From the NCBI GenBank assembly GCA_018241505.1, contig JAFEDS010000020.1, forward strand, positions 62,001 to 126,000: a stretch of 64,000 bases of DNA. Reading direction: 5' to 3'. The notes beneath the pieces are model-generated. The model was not told where the DNA came from. It did no database searches and saw only the letters and a list, made by a program, of their open reading frames with translations. Positions 1-8,598 of the stretch are shown here, piece after piece. This DNA is from Pseudomonadota bacterium. Its GTDB lineage: Bacteria; Pseudomonadota; Gammaproteobacteria; Steroidobacterales; Steroidobacteraceae. The position numbers were made by a program, and so were the translations under genes. Position 1 is the first letter of the stretch; each line of letters begins with the position of its first letter.

Positions 1-290
1 CCTGGAAGGAAACGATCCTGTGTTTGAAAACAGCGGGCCGGCTGCTGACCTGCGGGGCGACGGCGGGCTTCGACGAGGAGATTGATGTCCGTTACGTATT
101 CACCTATGAGCACGAAGTGCTGGGCTCGACCGGCTGGCGGCGCTCCGATCTCGAGGCCCTGCTGAAGATGACCGCGGAGGGCCGCCTGGTGCCGGCAATC
201 GAACACGTGCTGCCGCTCGATGACCTCGCGGAGGCCGAGCGCATGATGGAAGAGCGCGAAGTGTTCGGCAAAATCGTCATCCGGCCGTAG
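1..290 (+). CDS. Zinc-type/MDR alcohol dehydrogenase, C-terminal fragment cut by window edge
   Basis: The reading frame is open from the first bases of the window and ends in TAG at 288-290, so only about 95 C-terminal residues are visible. They fit the end of a medium-chain dehydrogenase/reductase: the strand with GRLLTCGATAG closes the Rossmann domain, and the ending LDDLAEAERMMEEREVFGKIVI is the usual final helix plus strand of the quinone oxidoreductase/alcohol dehydrogenase family. The substrate cannot be read from this piece. It lies 11 bp before the thioesterase gene on the same strand, so it is probably part of the same operon. The true start is outside the window. Confidence 0.8.
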   Translation, partial: WKETILCLKTAGRLLTCGATAGFDEEIDVRYVFTYEHEVLGSTGWRRSDLEALLKMTAEGRLVPAIEHVLPLDDLAEAERMMEEREVFGKIVIRP

Positions 291-301
291 AAGATTCTCC
301 G

Positions 302-715
302 ATGGCACTCACTCTCGAGCAAATGAACAATTGGCTGGCGCTCGGGCCATTTAATGCGTTTTGCCGCCTCCGTGTCATCGAGGCGGATCTTGATGCGCAA
401 ACTCTGGTGATGGTCATGCCGATTCGCGAGGAATTCGAGCGTATCCCGGCTTCGAGGCAGTGGCATGGAGGTCCCATCGCTTGTCTGGTCGATACGGCGG
501 GCTGCTTTGCGGTGTCGATGGTCCAGGGACACGCCGTGCCGACAGTCAACTTCCGGGTCGATTACTTCCGCCCTGCGATCCAGACCGACCTGACTGCCAA
601 GGCGACAGTGCGCCGCGTCGGCAAAAGCGTAGCGGCTGCCGATGTGGATGTATTCAACGACAAGGGCCAACTGCTGGCTGTCGGGCGGGCGACTTTCAGC
701 AGCGCGGCCGGATGA
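302..715 (+). CDS. PaaI-family hotdog-fold thioesterase
   Basis: The 137-residue product has the length and pattern of the PaaI/YbgC-type hotdog thioesterases, which hydrolyse acyl-CoA thioesters. The family's loop motif is seen as WHGGPIACLVDTAG, followed by the strand TVNFRVDYFRPA and the last beta strands ending in GRATFSS. The ATG start at 302 follows the upstream dehydrogenase by 11 bp, and the gene ends 25 bp before the HpaB-like gene. In this cluster it may release an aromatic or acyl product from CoA, or remove dead-end thioesters. The family is clear but the substrate is not. Confidence 0.85.
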   Translation: MALTLEQMNNWLALGPFNAFCRLRVIEADLDAQTLVMVMPIREEFERIPASRQWHGGPIACLVDTAGCFAVSMVQGHAVPTVNFRVDYFRPAIQTDLTAKATVRRVGKSVAAADVDVFNDKGQLLAVGRATFSSAAG

Positions 716-740
716 GATCGTCAATGAGCCGGAGAATGAA

Positions 741-2192
741 GTGCTGAGATCTGGCCGCGAATACCTCGAATCGATTCGCGATGGAAGAACGATATACGTC
801 GGCTCCGAGCGGATTCACGATGTCACAACGCATCCGTTGTTTGAAAACTGTGCCCGCACCTACGCGGCGTTGTTCGACCTGAAGGCCGATCCAGCGAACC
901 GCGACACACTCACTTACGAAGCAGAAGGTGAGCGGTTCAGCGCCTACTATCTGCGCCCGAGACACAAGGAGGACCTTCGCAAGCGCAACCTTGCGCACAA
1001 GCGCATAGCCGAATTCTGCCTCGGAGTGATGGGGCGGACTCCTGACGCTGTCGCTGGGAGCATCACGGGGTTGGCCATGAATCCAGGGTACCTGGCCGGC
1101 CAGAGCGGCGGCCACGCTGACAATGTGTTGAGTATTTATGAACACATGCGCCGCAATGATGTGTTCTCGACTTATGCGATCGTCCCACCTCAAGGCGCCA
1201 GGAATAAGGACTACTACCAATCGAGCGGGTTGGCGCAGCCTGGGCTGGCCGTCACCTCGGAGGCCGATTCCGGCGTCGTTTTGAACGGCGTCAAGATGCT
1301 TGCCACGGGGGCCGTGTACGCGGACGAGGTGTTGATCGGCAACATCATGCCGCTTGCACCCGACCAGCGGAAGCAATCGATCACGTGCGTCATTCCACTC
1401 AACCTGCCTGGCCTGTCTCTTTGGGCACGAACACCGTTCGTTCGGCCCGGACGTTCGGAATTCGACAATCCATTGACACACAGATTTGACGAGTCGGACA
1501 CCGTTCTCGTCTTCAAAGACGTGAAGGTGCCGTGGGAGAAGATCATCGTCCATGACAATGCCGAGCTGTCCCGGAACATCTATGTCAAAACGCCGGCTCA
1601 CGTCATTGCCAATCACCAGAGCAACGTTCGATTTGCGACCAAGTTGCGTTTCATGTTGAGCGTGGCGAGTCTCGTGACAAAAGCCACGGGCGCGCGCGAT
1701 ATTCCTGCCGTCCGTGACACGTTGGGGCGTCTTGCTGCGTACGAAGCGGGCTTCAGCGCAATGGTCGATGGGCAGATCGAAGCGTTCCAGGAAGTGGATG
1801 GCGGCTATGTGATGTTCAATCGCCGCTATCTCTACGCCGCGGTCCATTGGGCCATGGAGAATCATTCCGCGATCGTTGACACCCTGCGTGAATTGATGGG
1901 AGGCGGGCACTTTCAGTTCCCGGCGAGCATCAATGTCATCCAGGATCCGGAGCTCGAGTCGATGTTCCGCAACTATTGGCGCGCCGGTGATGATGAGCCC
2001 GTCGGACGCATGAAGCTGTTCAGGCTCGCCTGGGACCTGGTCGGGTCCGACCATGCCAGCCGCGCCACGTCGTACGAGAAGTTCTTTGTAGGGCCCGCTT
2101 TTGCCGTTCGAAACTACAATTTTGTGAATACGCCCTGGGATGAGGTGCATGCTGTCACTGAGAGCTTCATGAGGCAGTACGATGCAGGATGA
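741..2192 (+). CDS. HpaB-family FADH2-dependent aromatic monooxygenase
   Basis: The 483-residue product belongs to the 4-hydroxyphenylacetate 3-monooxygenase (HpaB/PvcC) family, which uses reduced FAD supplied by a separate reductase to hydroxylate phenols. Landmarks are the N-terminal RSGREYLESIRDGRTIYV, the central GVKMLATGAVYADEVLIGN and the C-terminal helical part with LMGGGHFQFPAS. GTG at 741 is chosen because a GGAG lies just upstream (731-734) and the protein then begins where family members usually do; the frame stays open further upstream into the thioesterase gene. The partner flavin reductase is encoded at 4300. The last 11 bp overlap the cupin gene. The substrate is unknown. Confidence 0.88.
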   Translation: MLRSGREYLESIRDGRTIYVGSERIHDVTTHPLFENCARTYAALFDLKADPANRDTLTYEAEGERFSAYYLRPRHKEDLRKRNLAHKRIAEFCLGVMGRTPDAVAGSITGLAMNPGYLAGQSGGHADNVLSIYEHMRRNDVFSTYAIVPPQGARNKDYYQSSGLAQPGLAVTSEADSGVVLNGVKMLATGAVYADEVLIGNIMPLAPDQRKQSITCVIPLNLPGLSLWARTPFVRPGRSEFDNPLTHRFDESDTVLVFKDVKVPWEKIIVHDNAELSRNIYVKTPAHVIANHQSNVRFATKLRFMLSVASLVTKATGARDIPAVRDTLGRLAAYEAGFSAMVDGQIEAFQEVDGGYVMFNRRYLYAAVHWAMENHSAIVDTLRELMGGGHFQFPASINVIQDPELESMFRNYWRAGDDEPVGRMKLFRLAWDLVGSDHASRATSYEKFFVGPAFAVRNYNFVNTPWDEVHAVTESFMRQYDAG

Positions 2193-2706
2193 GAAGCGTG
2201 AGCTCGAGACGGCACCGGCGAGCGGAAATATTCGCTCTGCGCGACCGGAAGTACTCGTTCTAGGTCCGGGTGACGGAGCGAGCTACTGGCAGCCCGTACC
2301 GGCCAACGGCCATGTGTCGGTGCGTGTGTCGCCTGAGCTCGTGAGCATGCAAAGGCCATTTGCGGTCGGAACCCAGACGGTGGGTGCGGGGTGTTACGTG
2401 CGTGAGCACGTTCATCCCGAGCATGACGAAGCGATTCATGTGTTGCATGGAACAGGGAAGGCAGTCATTGATGGGCAGGAGCATGCGATGCGGCCGGGGG
2501 TTACTTTCTTTCTTGGACGAGGACATCGCCACTCGTTCCATTGCGATGCGACGCAAGAGATGACATTCCTTTGGATGATGGTCCCGAACGGTCTCGAGGG
2601 TTTTTTTGCGCGGGTCGGGCGCCCGAAAATGGCGGGCGAGGCGGTGCCGGCCCCCTTTCCCAGACCTGAGGACGTCGCGGCCATTGAGCGGCAGACGGTA
2701 TTTTGA
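2182..2706 (+). CDS. Cupin-domain protein
   Basis: This 174-residue protein has one cupin barrel at about residues 60-140. The first cupin motif is visible as HVHPEHDEAIHVLHGTG (two His and one Glu metal ligands), and the second as RPGVTFFLGRGHRHSF, which supplies the third His. Such proteins bind a metal and act as dioxygenases, isomerases or sugar/acid binders, so the reaction cannot be fixed from the fold. It overlaps the end of the monooxygenase gene by 11 bp, which indicates translational coupling and a role in the same pathway, perhaps on the hydroxylated ring product. Confidence 0.85.
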   Translation: MQDEKRELETAPASGNIRSARPEVLVLGPGDGASYWQPVPANGHVSVRVSPELVSMQRPFAVGTQTVGAGCYVREHVHPEHDEAIHVLHGTGKAVIDGQEHAMRPGVTFFLGRGHRHSFHCDATQEMTFLWMMVPNGLEGFFARVGRPKMAGEAVPAPFPRPEDVAAIERQTVF

Positions 2707-2739
2707 CGCCGCCCGAGCGTCATAGTTGGGAACGAGGCG

Positions 2740-3537
2740 GTGCCATTCTTTCAAGTGTCCGATGGTTGTCGCCTCCACGTGGAGATTCGAGGCGCGGGCG
2801 ATCCGGTGCTGCTGATCTCCGGCCTCGGTGGCATGTCCGGATTCTGGTGCGATATTGAGCCCATTATTGCGCGGCGGTTCCGTACGATCTCATTTGACCA
2901 GCGTGGCACCGGCAAAAGCGACCGCCCCGGCGGGCGCTATACGATTGAACGCATTGTCAGGGACACGGTGGACCTGCTCGATATACTCCAAGTCGATCAG
3001 GCGCATATCGTCGGACATTCCACCGGCGGCCTCGTCGCGCAGCACCTCGCGATTACGTCGAGTAAACGAGTCCGCGGACTGGTCTTGTCGGGAACCTGGT
3101 CGAGGCCGGACGAACGCTTGCGGACCTTGTTGGAAGTGCGGCGCTCGGTGCTCGAGTTGGCGGGTCCCGAATGCTATTCCCGTCTGACCTGCCTGCTGGG
3201 ATATGCCCCGTCCTGGCTCGAGAGCAACGCTGCATTCGTCGCACAGGCCGCGTTCCGGGCGCGGGAGCAACTCGCACCCTTGCCGGTGGCGCTCGCACGA
3301 ATCCAAATGTTGATTGACGACCCCGGAGTGGCTCACGTTGCATCGATAGCCGCGCCGGCACTGGTTTGCGGTGCCATTGACGACATGATTATTCCATTTC
3401 AACACTCGCAGCAGTTGGCGCAAGCAATTCCTGCAGCGACGCTGCTGCAACGTGAGGGTGGACACTTCTTTCCCCAGGTAAAGCCGAACGAGTTTGCTGC
3501 AGACGTGCTCGACTTCATCGGGAGAGAGGGACAATGA
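2740..3537 (+). CDS. Alpha/beta hydrolase
   Basis: The 265-residue product is a standard alpha/beta-fold hydrolase. The oxyanion region is DQRGTGKSDRP, the nucleophile elbow is GHSTGG, the acid lies near CGAIDDMIIP and the catalytic His is in EGGHFFPQ. The size and cap-domain length resemble the ring-cleavage-product and enol-lactone hydrolases (3-oxoadipate enol-lactonase type), but a carboxylesterase role is equally possible. The start is GTG at 2740, since no nearby ATG fits. The gene ends in an ATGA overlap with the aspartate-dehydrogenase-like gene, so the two are translationally coupled. Confidence 0.85.
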   Translation: MPFFQVSDGCRLHVEIRGAGDPVLLISGLGGMSGFWCDIEPIIARRFRTISFDQRGTGKSDRPGGRYTIERIVRDTVDLLDILQVDQAHIVGHSTGGLVAQHLAITSSKRVRGLVLSGTWSRPDERLRTLLEVRRSVLELAGPECYSRLTCLLGYAPSWLESNAAFVAQAAFRAREQLAPLPVALARIQMLIDDPGVAHVASIAAPALVCGAIDDMIIPFQHSQQLAQAIPAATLLQREGGHFFPQVKPNEFAADVLDFIGREGQ

Positions 3538-4322
3538 GCCTTGCAAGGCTGGCGCTGATCGGTTCGGGCGCGATCGCGAACACGCTCTCGATGGCGTTGG
3601 AACAGGGTCGAGAGCCGTTGCGGGTGGGCGCGGTTCTGGTACGCGCCGGTTCGCGCTCGACCCTCCCCGGAGTCAAAGTCTGCGTGAGGACCGCTGACCT
3701 GATCGAATGGCTCCCCACTCTGGTTGCGGAATGCGCGGGGCATGATGCGGTTCGGGAGGTTGTTCCTGACCTGCTCGCGGCCGGGATCGATGTAGTCATT
3801 GCTTCGGTCGGGGCGCTGTGCGACTCCCGCGCTCGCGACAAACTTTCTCGTGCATGCGCCGTCGGGAGGTCCCGACTCCTGTATGCCACCGGCGCTGTGG
3901 GAGGTCTGGACGCCCTGAGAGCGGCCAGGTTGGGGGGGCTGGACTCGGTTACCTACATCGGTCGTAAGCCCCCAAGGGCGTGGCCGAGGTCGGTTGAGAT
4001 TGAGAGTCTCCAGCAAACCGCCAGCCGGGAGGCTGTCGTGCTGTTTGAAGGGAGCGCGGGCGAAGCGGCCCGGCGGTATCCGCAGAACGCCAACGTGGCA
4101 GCGGCAATCGCCTTGGCCGGGGTGGGGTTCGATGCGACCCGGGTGCGCCTGGTGGCGGATCCGGAGCTCAGACGAAACGTGCACGAAATCCATGCCTGCG
4201 GCGCTTTTGGAGAGCTCGAGATTCGCATTACCAACGAGCCGTTGGCCGGCAATCCCAAGACATCTTTTTTAGCTGCGCTGAGCCTGGAGGAGTTGATACG
4301 TGAGCGCCTTGGAAGAGCCTGA
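3534..4322 (+). CDS. L-aspartate dehydrogenase family protein
   Basis: The 262-residue product starts with a Rossmann motif (LALIGSGAIAN) and continues in the pattern of NAD(P)-dependent L-aspartate dehydrogenases: VAECAGHDAVREVVPDLLAAGIDVVIASVGAL, then the LLYATGAVGGLDALRAAR segment and the C-terminal domain. The known family reaction is oxidative deamination of L-aspartate to iminoaspartate or oxaloacetate, or the reverse reductive amination. Its place between a hydrolase and HpaC, in an oxygenase operon without NAD-synthesis genes, suggests a paralogue acting on another amino or keto acid; that is inference. It overlaps its upstream neighbour (ATGA) and shares 23 bp with hpaC. Confidence 0.85.
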   Translation: MSLARLALIGSGAIANTLSMALEQGREPLRVGAVLVRAGSRSTLPGVKVCVRTADLIEWLPTLVAECAGHDAVREVVPDLLAAGIDVVIASVGALCDSRARDKLSRACAVGRSRLLYATGAVGGLDALRAARLGGLDSVTYIGRKPPRAWPRSVEIESLQQTASREAVVLFEGSAGEAARRYPQNANVAAAIALAGVGFDATRVRLVADPELRRNVHEIHACGAFGELEIRITNEPLAGNPKTSFLAALSLEELIRERLGRA

Positions 4323-4785
4323 CGGGCTTGCGTATCGTCGGGCACTTGCCCGATTCGCCACTGGCGTTGCGATCGTCACAGCGCGAACCTCGGCGGGAAA
4401 AGCCATTGGGCTCACTATCAGCTCATTCAACGCCGTCTCGCTGCAACCGCCACTGGTGTTGTTCAGCATTGGACGCAACAACTACAGCCTGGCAGATCTC
4501 CTGGCGACGCCGGCTTGCGCCATCAATGTGCTGAGCCATCAGCAACGGCAGCTTTCCGAGCAATTCTCCAGGTCACTGTCGGACAAATGGCGGGCGGTCG
4601 ACGTCGAGTCAGGGATGGGAGGTGCCCCGCTTTTGCCCGGAGCATTGGCTCATTTTGAGTGCGAGCGTTATGCCGACTACGACGGCGGCGACCATGTGAT
4701 CCTGGTCCTTCGCGTGCGTCGCTTTGCGCAACGACCGGGCGAGCCCCTGGTGTTTTTTGGTGGGACGTACCGAACGCTGACATAG
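4300..4785 (+). CDS. HpaC-type flavin reductase domain protein
   Basis: The 161-residue product is a flavin-reductase-like (split-barrel FMN-binding) protein. The first part, YRRALARFATGVAIVTARTS, the GLTISSFNAVSLQPPLVLFSI strand and the closing HVILVLRVRRF are characteristic of the small component of two-component monooxygenases. It should reduce FAD or FMN with NAD(P)H and pass it to the HpaB-type oxygenase encoded at 741. The start is GTG at 4300, inside the end of the preceding gene. It is the last gene of this plus-strand operon and converges on the amidase gene, 45 bp away, with no clear terminator between them. Confidence 0.88.
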   Translation: MSALEEPDGLAYRRALARFATGVAIVTARTSAGKAIGLTISSFNAVSLQPPLVLFSIGRNNYSLADLLATPACAINVLSHQQRQLSEQFSRSLSDKWRAVDVESGMGGAPLLPGALAHFECERYADYDGGDHVILVLRVRRFAQRPGEPLVFFGGTYRTLT

Positions 4786-4830
4786 CAAGGAACTTCGGCT
4801 TCACCGCAGGCCATCGGCACGCTGGACGCA

Positions 4831-6279
4831 TCAATCCCTCGGTGGAACCCAGCCGCCCAGAGCGCGCTCGAGTGCCAAGGCGACGGCAATCGTCAGGTGA
4901 TCCTGGCCGCGACCTCCGATCACTTGCACGCCGAGGGGAAGTCCCTCGCGGCCGAGGCCCAGCGGAGTCTGCGTCGAGGGCATTTCGAGAACATTGAAAA
5001 GACCGGCAAAACGGAAGTACTGGATGCTTTCAACACCGTGTCGTGGGGCGACATCGATGGCGATTGGGTAGAGCATGACGCCGTCGTTCCCCAGGGCGTC
5101 TTCGATCTCGGCCCGGAGCGCTCGTGCCGCCGTGGCCTGACGCCGAATCCAGCCACGGCAACTGAGCACCGGCCGTCTGAGAAAGGCCGACAAGACGACT
5201 GGGGCTATGTGCTCGGACCGACCGGCAGCGAGTCGGAGTACTTCCATGAGGCAGGAGACCGGTTGTCCATCACCGCGCCCGAGATCTGGTGGTATCGGCC
5301 AGTGGCCTTCTTCAAACATCAACCCGGTCGCCGCAAACAACGCGTTGGCGAGACCGGCAAAGCTGCGCCGCTCGACAGTTGCTCCCCGCTCGCGGAGTGC
5401 ATCGGCCGCGCGAACCGTGGCGGCAGTCAATTCAGGCGATACGGTCGGGCGTCGGCCGTCGGATTCGACCACCATGACGCGTAGTCGTCCGAGGTCGACG
5501 CTTGAAGGGTCACCGAGGGTCATCGCGTGGCATTGCGGATCGGTGGGATCGGGACCAGCGAGGATTCGCAGAAGTGGCATCAGATCTTCGGCTCTGCGTG
5601 CGATCGGTCCAGTGCAGTTGAAGCGCAGGCTCGCACCCGCATAGCCCGGAAACTGGCCAGATGATGGGACCAGCCCTCCCGTCGGCTTGTGACCAAACAC
5701 GCCGTTGCAGGAGGACGGTACCCGAATCGATCCACCGACGTCCGTCGCCAAACCGAACGGGGAGGCGCCAGCGCCGACGATAGAGCCCTCGCCGCCACTG
5801 CTGCCGCCGGCGATGCGCGTCGCATCGTAAGCGTTACTCGTGCGGCCGTAGACACGGTTGAATGTGGCCATCCACGCAGTCAGCTCCGGCACGTTCGTTA
5901 CGCCAAGCGGAATGACGCCGGCAGAGCGTAGTCGAGCCACTGTCGGTGCGTCCCGGTCGGCAACGACATCCTTGCGCGCGACGACTCCGCAACTGTTCGG
6001 CATGCCTGTGAGGGCAATGCTCTCTTTGATTGTGCAAGGAACGCCGTGCAAAGCAGGCAGTCTGTCTGGCCCGTCAAAGCGCAGACGCTCATCCGCTTGT
6101 TCGGCTTCTCTCCGCGCTGCGAAGAATCGGTCGCGCACTACCGCATTGAGCCGCGGATTCACTTCCTCGATGCGAGCGATGTGAGCTTCGACCACCTCCT
6201 TGGAGGTCGTCGATCCTTCACGGATCCTCTGAGCAAGAGCGGTCGCCGAGAGGGTGAGCACTTCGTTGGTGATCGGCAT
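4831..6279 (-). CDS. Amidase (amidase-signature family)
   Basis: The 482-residue product is an amidase-signature enzyme that hydrolyses an amide to acid plus ammonia or amine. The Ser-cisSer-Lys triad is visible: Lys in GVPCTIKESIAL, and both Ser in the Gly/Ser-rich stretch GGSSGGEGSIVGAG followed by DVGGSIRVPSS. ATG at 6277-6279 is preferred over an upstream in-frame start because it follows the CaiB stop by one base and yields a normal N terminus. It is the last gene of the eleven-gene minus-strand cluster. An amide substrate, or an amide-linked acyl group from the pathway, is plausible. Confidence 0.9.
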   Translation of the reverse strand: MPITNEVLTLSATALAQRIREGSTTSKEVVEAHIARIEEVNPRLNAVVRDRFFAARREAEQADERLRFDGPDRLPALHGVPCTIKESIALTGMPNSCGVVARKDVVADRDAPTVARLRSAGVIPLGVTNVPELTAWMATFNRVYGRTSNAYDATRIAGGSSGGEGSIVGAGASPFGLATDVGGSIRVPSSCNGVFGHKPTGGLVPSSGQFPGYAGASLRFNCTGPIARRAEDLMPLLRILAGPDPTDPQCHAMTLGDPSSVDLGRLRVMVVESDGRRPTVSPELTAATVRAADALRERGATVERRSFAGLANALFAATGLMFEEGHWPIPPDLGRGDGQPVSCLMEVLRLAAGRSEHIAPVVLSAFLRRPVLSCRGWIRRQATAARALRAEIEDALGNDGVMLYPIAIDVAPRHGVESIQYFRFAGLFNVLEMPSTQTPLGLGREGLPLGVQVIGGRGQDHLTIAVALALERALGGWVPPRD

Positions 6280-6280
6280 G

Positions 6281-7447
6281 TTATGTTGAGGTCGGCGGTG
6301 CCTGAAACGCCGCACCGGTAGCCAGCAGATCCTCTATTTCGTGGCTCTCGAATCCAAGCGCGCGCAATGTTTCAACGGTATGCATGCCGGGTTCCGCCGC
6401 GGGCAGTGGTAGTCCGTCGTTGACGGAGGTACGCGAGAAGCGGGGCGTTGGCGCAGCTTGGGGAATTCCTCCCGATTCGACGATGCTGGCCCGAGCACGG
6501 ATGTGCGGATGTTGTGTGAGCTCGCCGATGTCGAGCACCGGCGAAAAACAGGCGTCACTTCCCTCGAGAAGCGAACACCAATCGTCGCGCGTGCGCGTAC
6601 GGAACAGGTCGGCGAGATAGTGTCGCTGCTCAGGCCAGCGCAACGACTCGTTCTGCTCGGAAAAGAGCGGTAGCGGCAGTTCCAGTATCCGGCACAACAG
6701 CGCAAAAAACTTCGGCTCTATAGCCGCAATCGACACGTACTTGCCGTCGCGCGTCTCGTAGGTGTCATAGTAAGGTACGCCGCTGTCGAGCATGTTGGTG
6801 CCGCGCGCAGCGGTCCATTCGCCGGTATGGCGCATGGCGAACATTGTTGCCATGAGCGCTGCCGATCCTTCGACTATCGAGGCGTCGACGACCTGGCCCT
6901 TGCCGGAACGCGTTGTCTCAATGAGCGCGCAGGTAATGCCGAAGGCTAACATCAGTCCACCGCCGCCGTTATCGCCCACCAGGTTGAGGGGTGGAGCCGG
7001 CTTCTCGAAGGCGCGGCCGATACCATGTAATGCACCGGACAAACTGATGTAGTTGATGTCATGGCCCGCTGCCGTTGCGAGGGGGCCCGTTTGTCCCCAG
7101 CCGGTCATGCGGCCGTAAACGAGCCGGGGATTGCGGCTCATGCAGGCATCGGGCCCGACTCCAAGACGTTCGGCGACGCCGGGGCGAAAACCCTCGAAAA
7201 GCGCTTCCGCTTTCACGCACATGCGCAGCACCGCGGCCACACCCGCGGTTGTTTTGAGGTCGATCGCTACGCTACGCCTGTTGCGAAACAACACTTTGTG
7301 CGGACCCCTGGTCAAGGGATCGCCCTCGCCAGGCCGTTCGACCCTGATAACTTCCGCGCCCATGTCGGCCAGCATCATTCCGCAGAACGGCGCCGGACCG
7401 ATGCCGGCCAGCTCGATGATGCGAATGCCTGCGAGCGGTCCACTCAT
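6281..7447 (-). CDS. CaiB/BaiF-family CoA transferase (or alpha-methylacyl-CoA racemase)
   Basis: The 388-residue product is a class III CoA-transferase family member. Visible marks are the N-terminal LAGIRIIELAGIGPAPFCGMMLADMGAEVIRVE, typical of the family, the CoA-binding segment and the region GQVVDASIVEGSAAL, which holds the conserved Asp. The family contains both CoA transferases and alpha-methylacyl-CoA racemases. The sequence near the active site (GHDINYISLSGALHGIG) resembles the racemase branch, which would epimerise 2-methyl-branched acyl-CoAs before beta-oxidation, as in sterol side chains or bile acids. Its start overlaps the acyl-CoA dehydrogenase stop (ATGA). Confidence 0.87.
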   Translation of the reverse strand: MSGPLAGIRIIELAGIGPAPFCGMMLADMGAEVIRVERPGEGDPLTRGPHKVLFRNRRSVAIDLKTTAGVAAVLRMCVKAEALFEGFRPGVAERLGVGPDACMSRNPRLVYGRMTGWGQTGPLATAAGHDINYISLSGALHGIGRAFEKPAPPLNLVGDNGGGGLMLAFGITCALIETTRSGKGQVVDASIVEGSAALMATMFAMRHTGEWTAARGTNMLDSGVPYYDTYETRDGKYVSIAAIEPKFFALLCRILELPLPLFSEQNESLRWPEQRHYLADLFRTRTRDDWCSLLEGSDACFSPVLDIGELTQHPHIRARASIVESGGIPQAAPTPRFSRTSVNDGLPLPAAEPGMHTVETLRALGFESHEIEDLLATGAAFQAPPTST

Positions 7448-8598
7448 GTGTCCAGCGACCTCGCAATCAACTCCTTCTGAATTTCATTGGTGCCGCCAAA
7501 AATCTTCTGCACGCGAGCATCTGCATAGAAGTGAGCGATGGGGTACTCCAGCATGTAGCCGTATCCCCCGAAAAGCTGCAGACATTCATCCGCGACCTCG
7601 CACTGCATTTGCGAGCCCCACCACTTGGCCATTGAGGCCGTGGGGGCATCGAGATTACCCGCCAGCAGCCGGGCCACACAGTCGTCGATGAAGCTGCGGG
7701 TGACTTCCAGTTTGGTCTTGGCCTCGGCGAGTTTGAACCGGGAGTTCTGGAAATCCATGAGGCGCTGATCAAAGGCCTTGCGTTGCCGAACATGAGTCAG
7801 CGTTTCCGCCAGCATGGCGTCCATCGCGCCGACGGCGAGCACGCCGATCACCAGCCGCTCCCAGGCCAGTTGGGACATCAACTGGGAAAACCCCCGGCCC
7901 TCCTGTCCGCCCAGAAGGTTGGCCCGAGGGACGCGCACCTGGTCGAAAAAAAGCTCCGAGGTGTCCTGGCCTTTCATACCGATTTTGGCGAGATTGCGGC
8001 CACGCGAGAAGCCGCCCGTGGCGTCGGTTTCGACCCCGATCAGTGAGATCCCGCGCGCTCGCGCCTGCGGATCGGTCTTGGCGGCTACAATGATGAGGTT
8101 GGCGGACTGGCCATTGCTGACAAAGATCTTCGAGCCGCTGAGCCGATAGTCGCTGCCATCCTGGATCGCGGTGGTCTGGATGGATTGCAAGTCGGAGCCC
8201 GTGCCCGGCTCCGTCATGGCGATCGCTGGAATGATCTCGCCGCTGATCAGCCGCGGCACCCACCGGGCCTGCTGCTCGGCCGTGCCATACGCCAGGATGT
8301 AGTGCAGACAAATGTTATGTACGCTCCAGCCCCAGCCGGTATCGCCCGCGCGGGTCTGCTCGTAGGCGATGATCACGTCGTAGCCGCGATCAGCGCCCGC
8401 GCCGCCCCATTCTTCGGGCGCTGTGGCCCCGAGCAGGCCAAATTCGGCCGCCTTCGGCCAGAAGGCCCGATCGACCATGCCCTGAGCGCGCCAACGCTCG
8501 ATGTTGGGTGTGAGCTCTGCCGCGAAGAATTTGCGCGTTGTGTCCTGAAAGATCTCATGCTCCCGGCTCATCCACGCCGGCTTCGTCCGGGCACTCAT
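7444..8598 (-). CDS. Acyl-CoA dehydrogenase
   Basis: This 384-residue flavoprotein carries the acyl-CoA dehydrogenase signatures: AMTEPGTGSDLQSIQTTA for FAD and substrate binding, and the C-terminal QLFGGYGYMLEYPIAHFYADARVQKIFGGTNEI, in which the last segment normally contains or flanks the catalytic Glu. The enzyme should introduce the alpha-beta double bond into an acyl-CoA and pass electrons to ETF. The chain-length class cannot be assigned by eye. It overlaps the genes on both sides by 4 bp, which indicates tight co-translation with the thiolase and the CoA transferase. Confidence 0.92.
   Translation of the reverse strand: MSARTKPAWMSREHEIFQDTTRKFFAAELTPNIERWRAQGMVDRAFWPKAAEFGLLGATAPEEWGGAGADRGYDVIIAYEQTRAGDTGWGWSVHNICLHYILAYGTAEQQARWVPRLISGEIIPAIAMTEPGTGSDLQSIQTTAIQDGSDYRLSGSKIFVSNGQSANLIIVAAKTDPQARARGISLIGVETDATGGFSRGRNLAKIGMKGQDTSELFFDQVRVPRANLLGGQEGRGFSQLMSQLAWERLVIGVLAVGAMDAMLAETLTHVRQRKAFDQRLMDFQNSRFKLAEAKTKLEVTRSFIDDCVARLLAGNLDAPTASMAKWWGSQMQCEVADECLQLFGGYGYMLEYPIAHFYADARVQKIFGGTNEIQKELIARSLDT

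Noticed and set aside
696-2150. Long minus-strand open frame opposite the HpaB-type gene.
   Set aside because: It mirrors the real gene in high-GC DNA and has no recognisable domain, start site or ribosome site.
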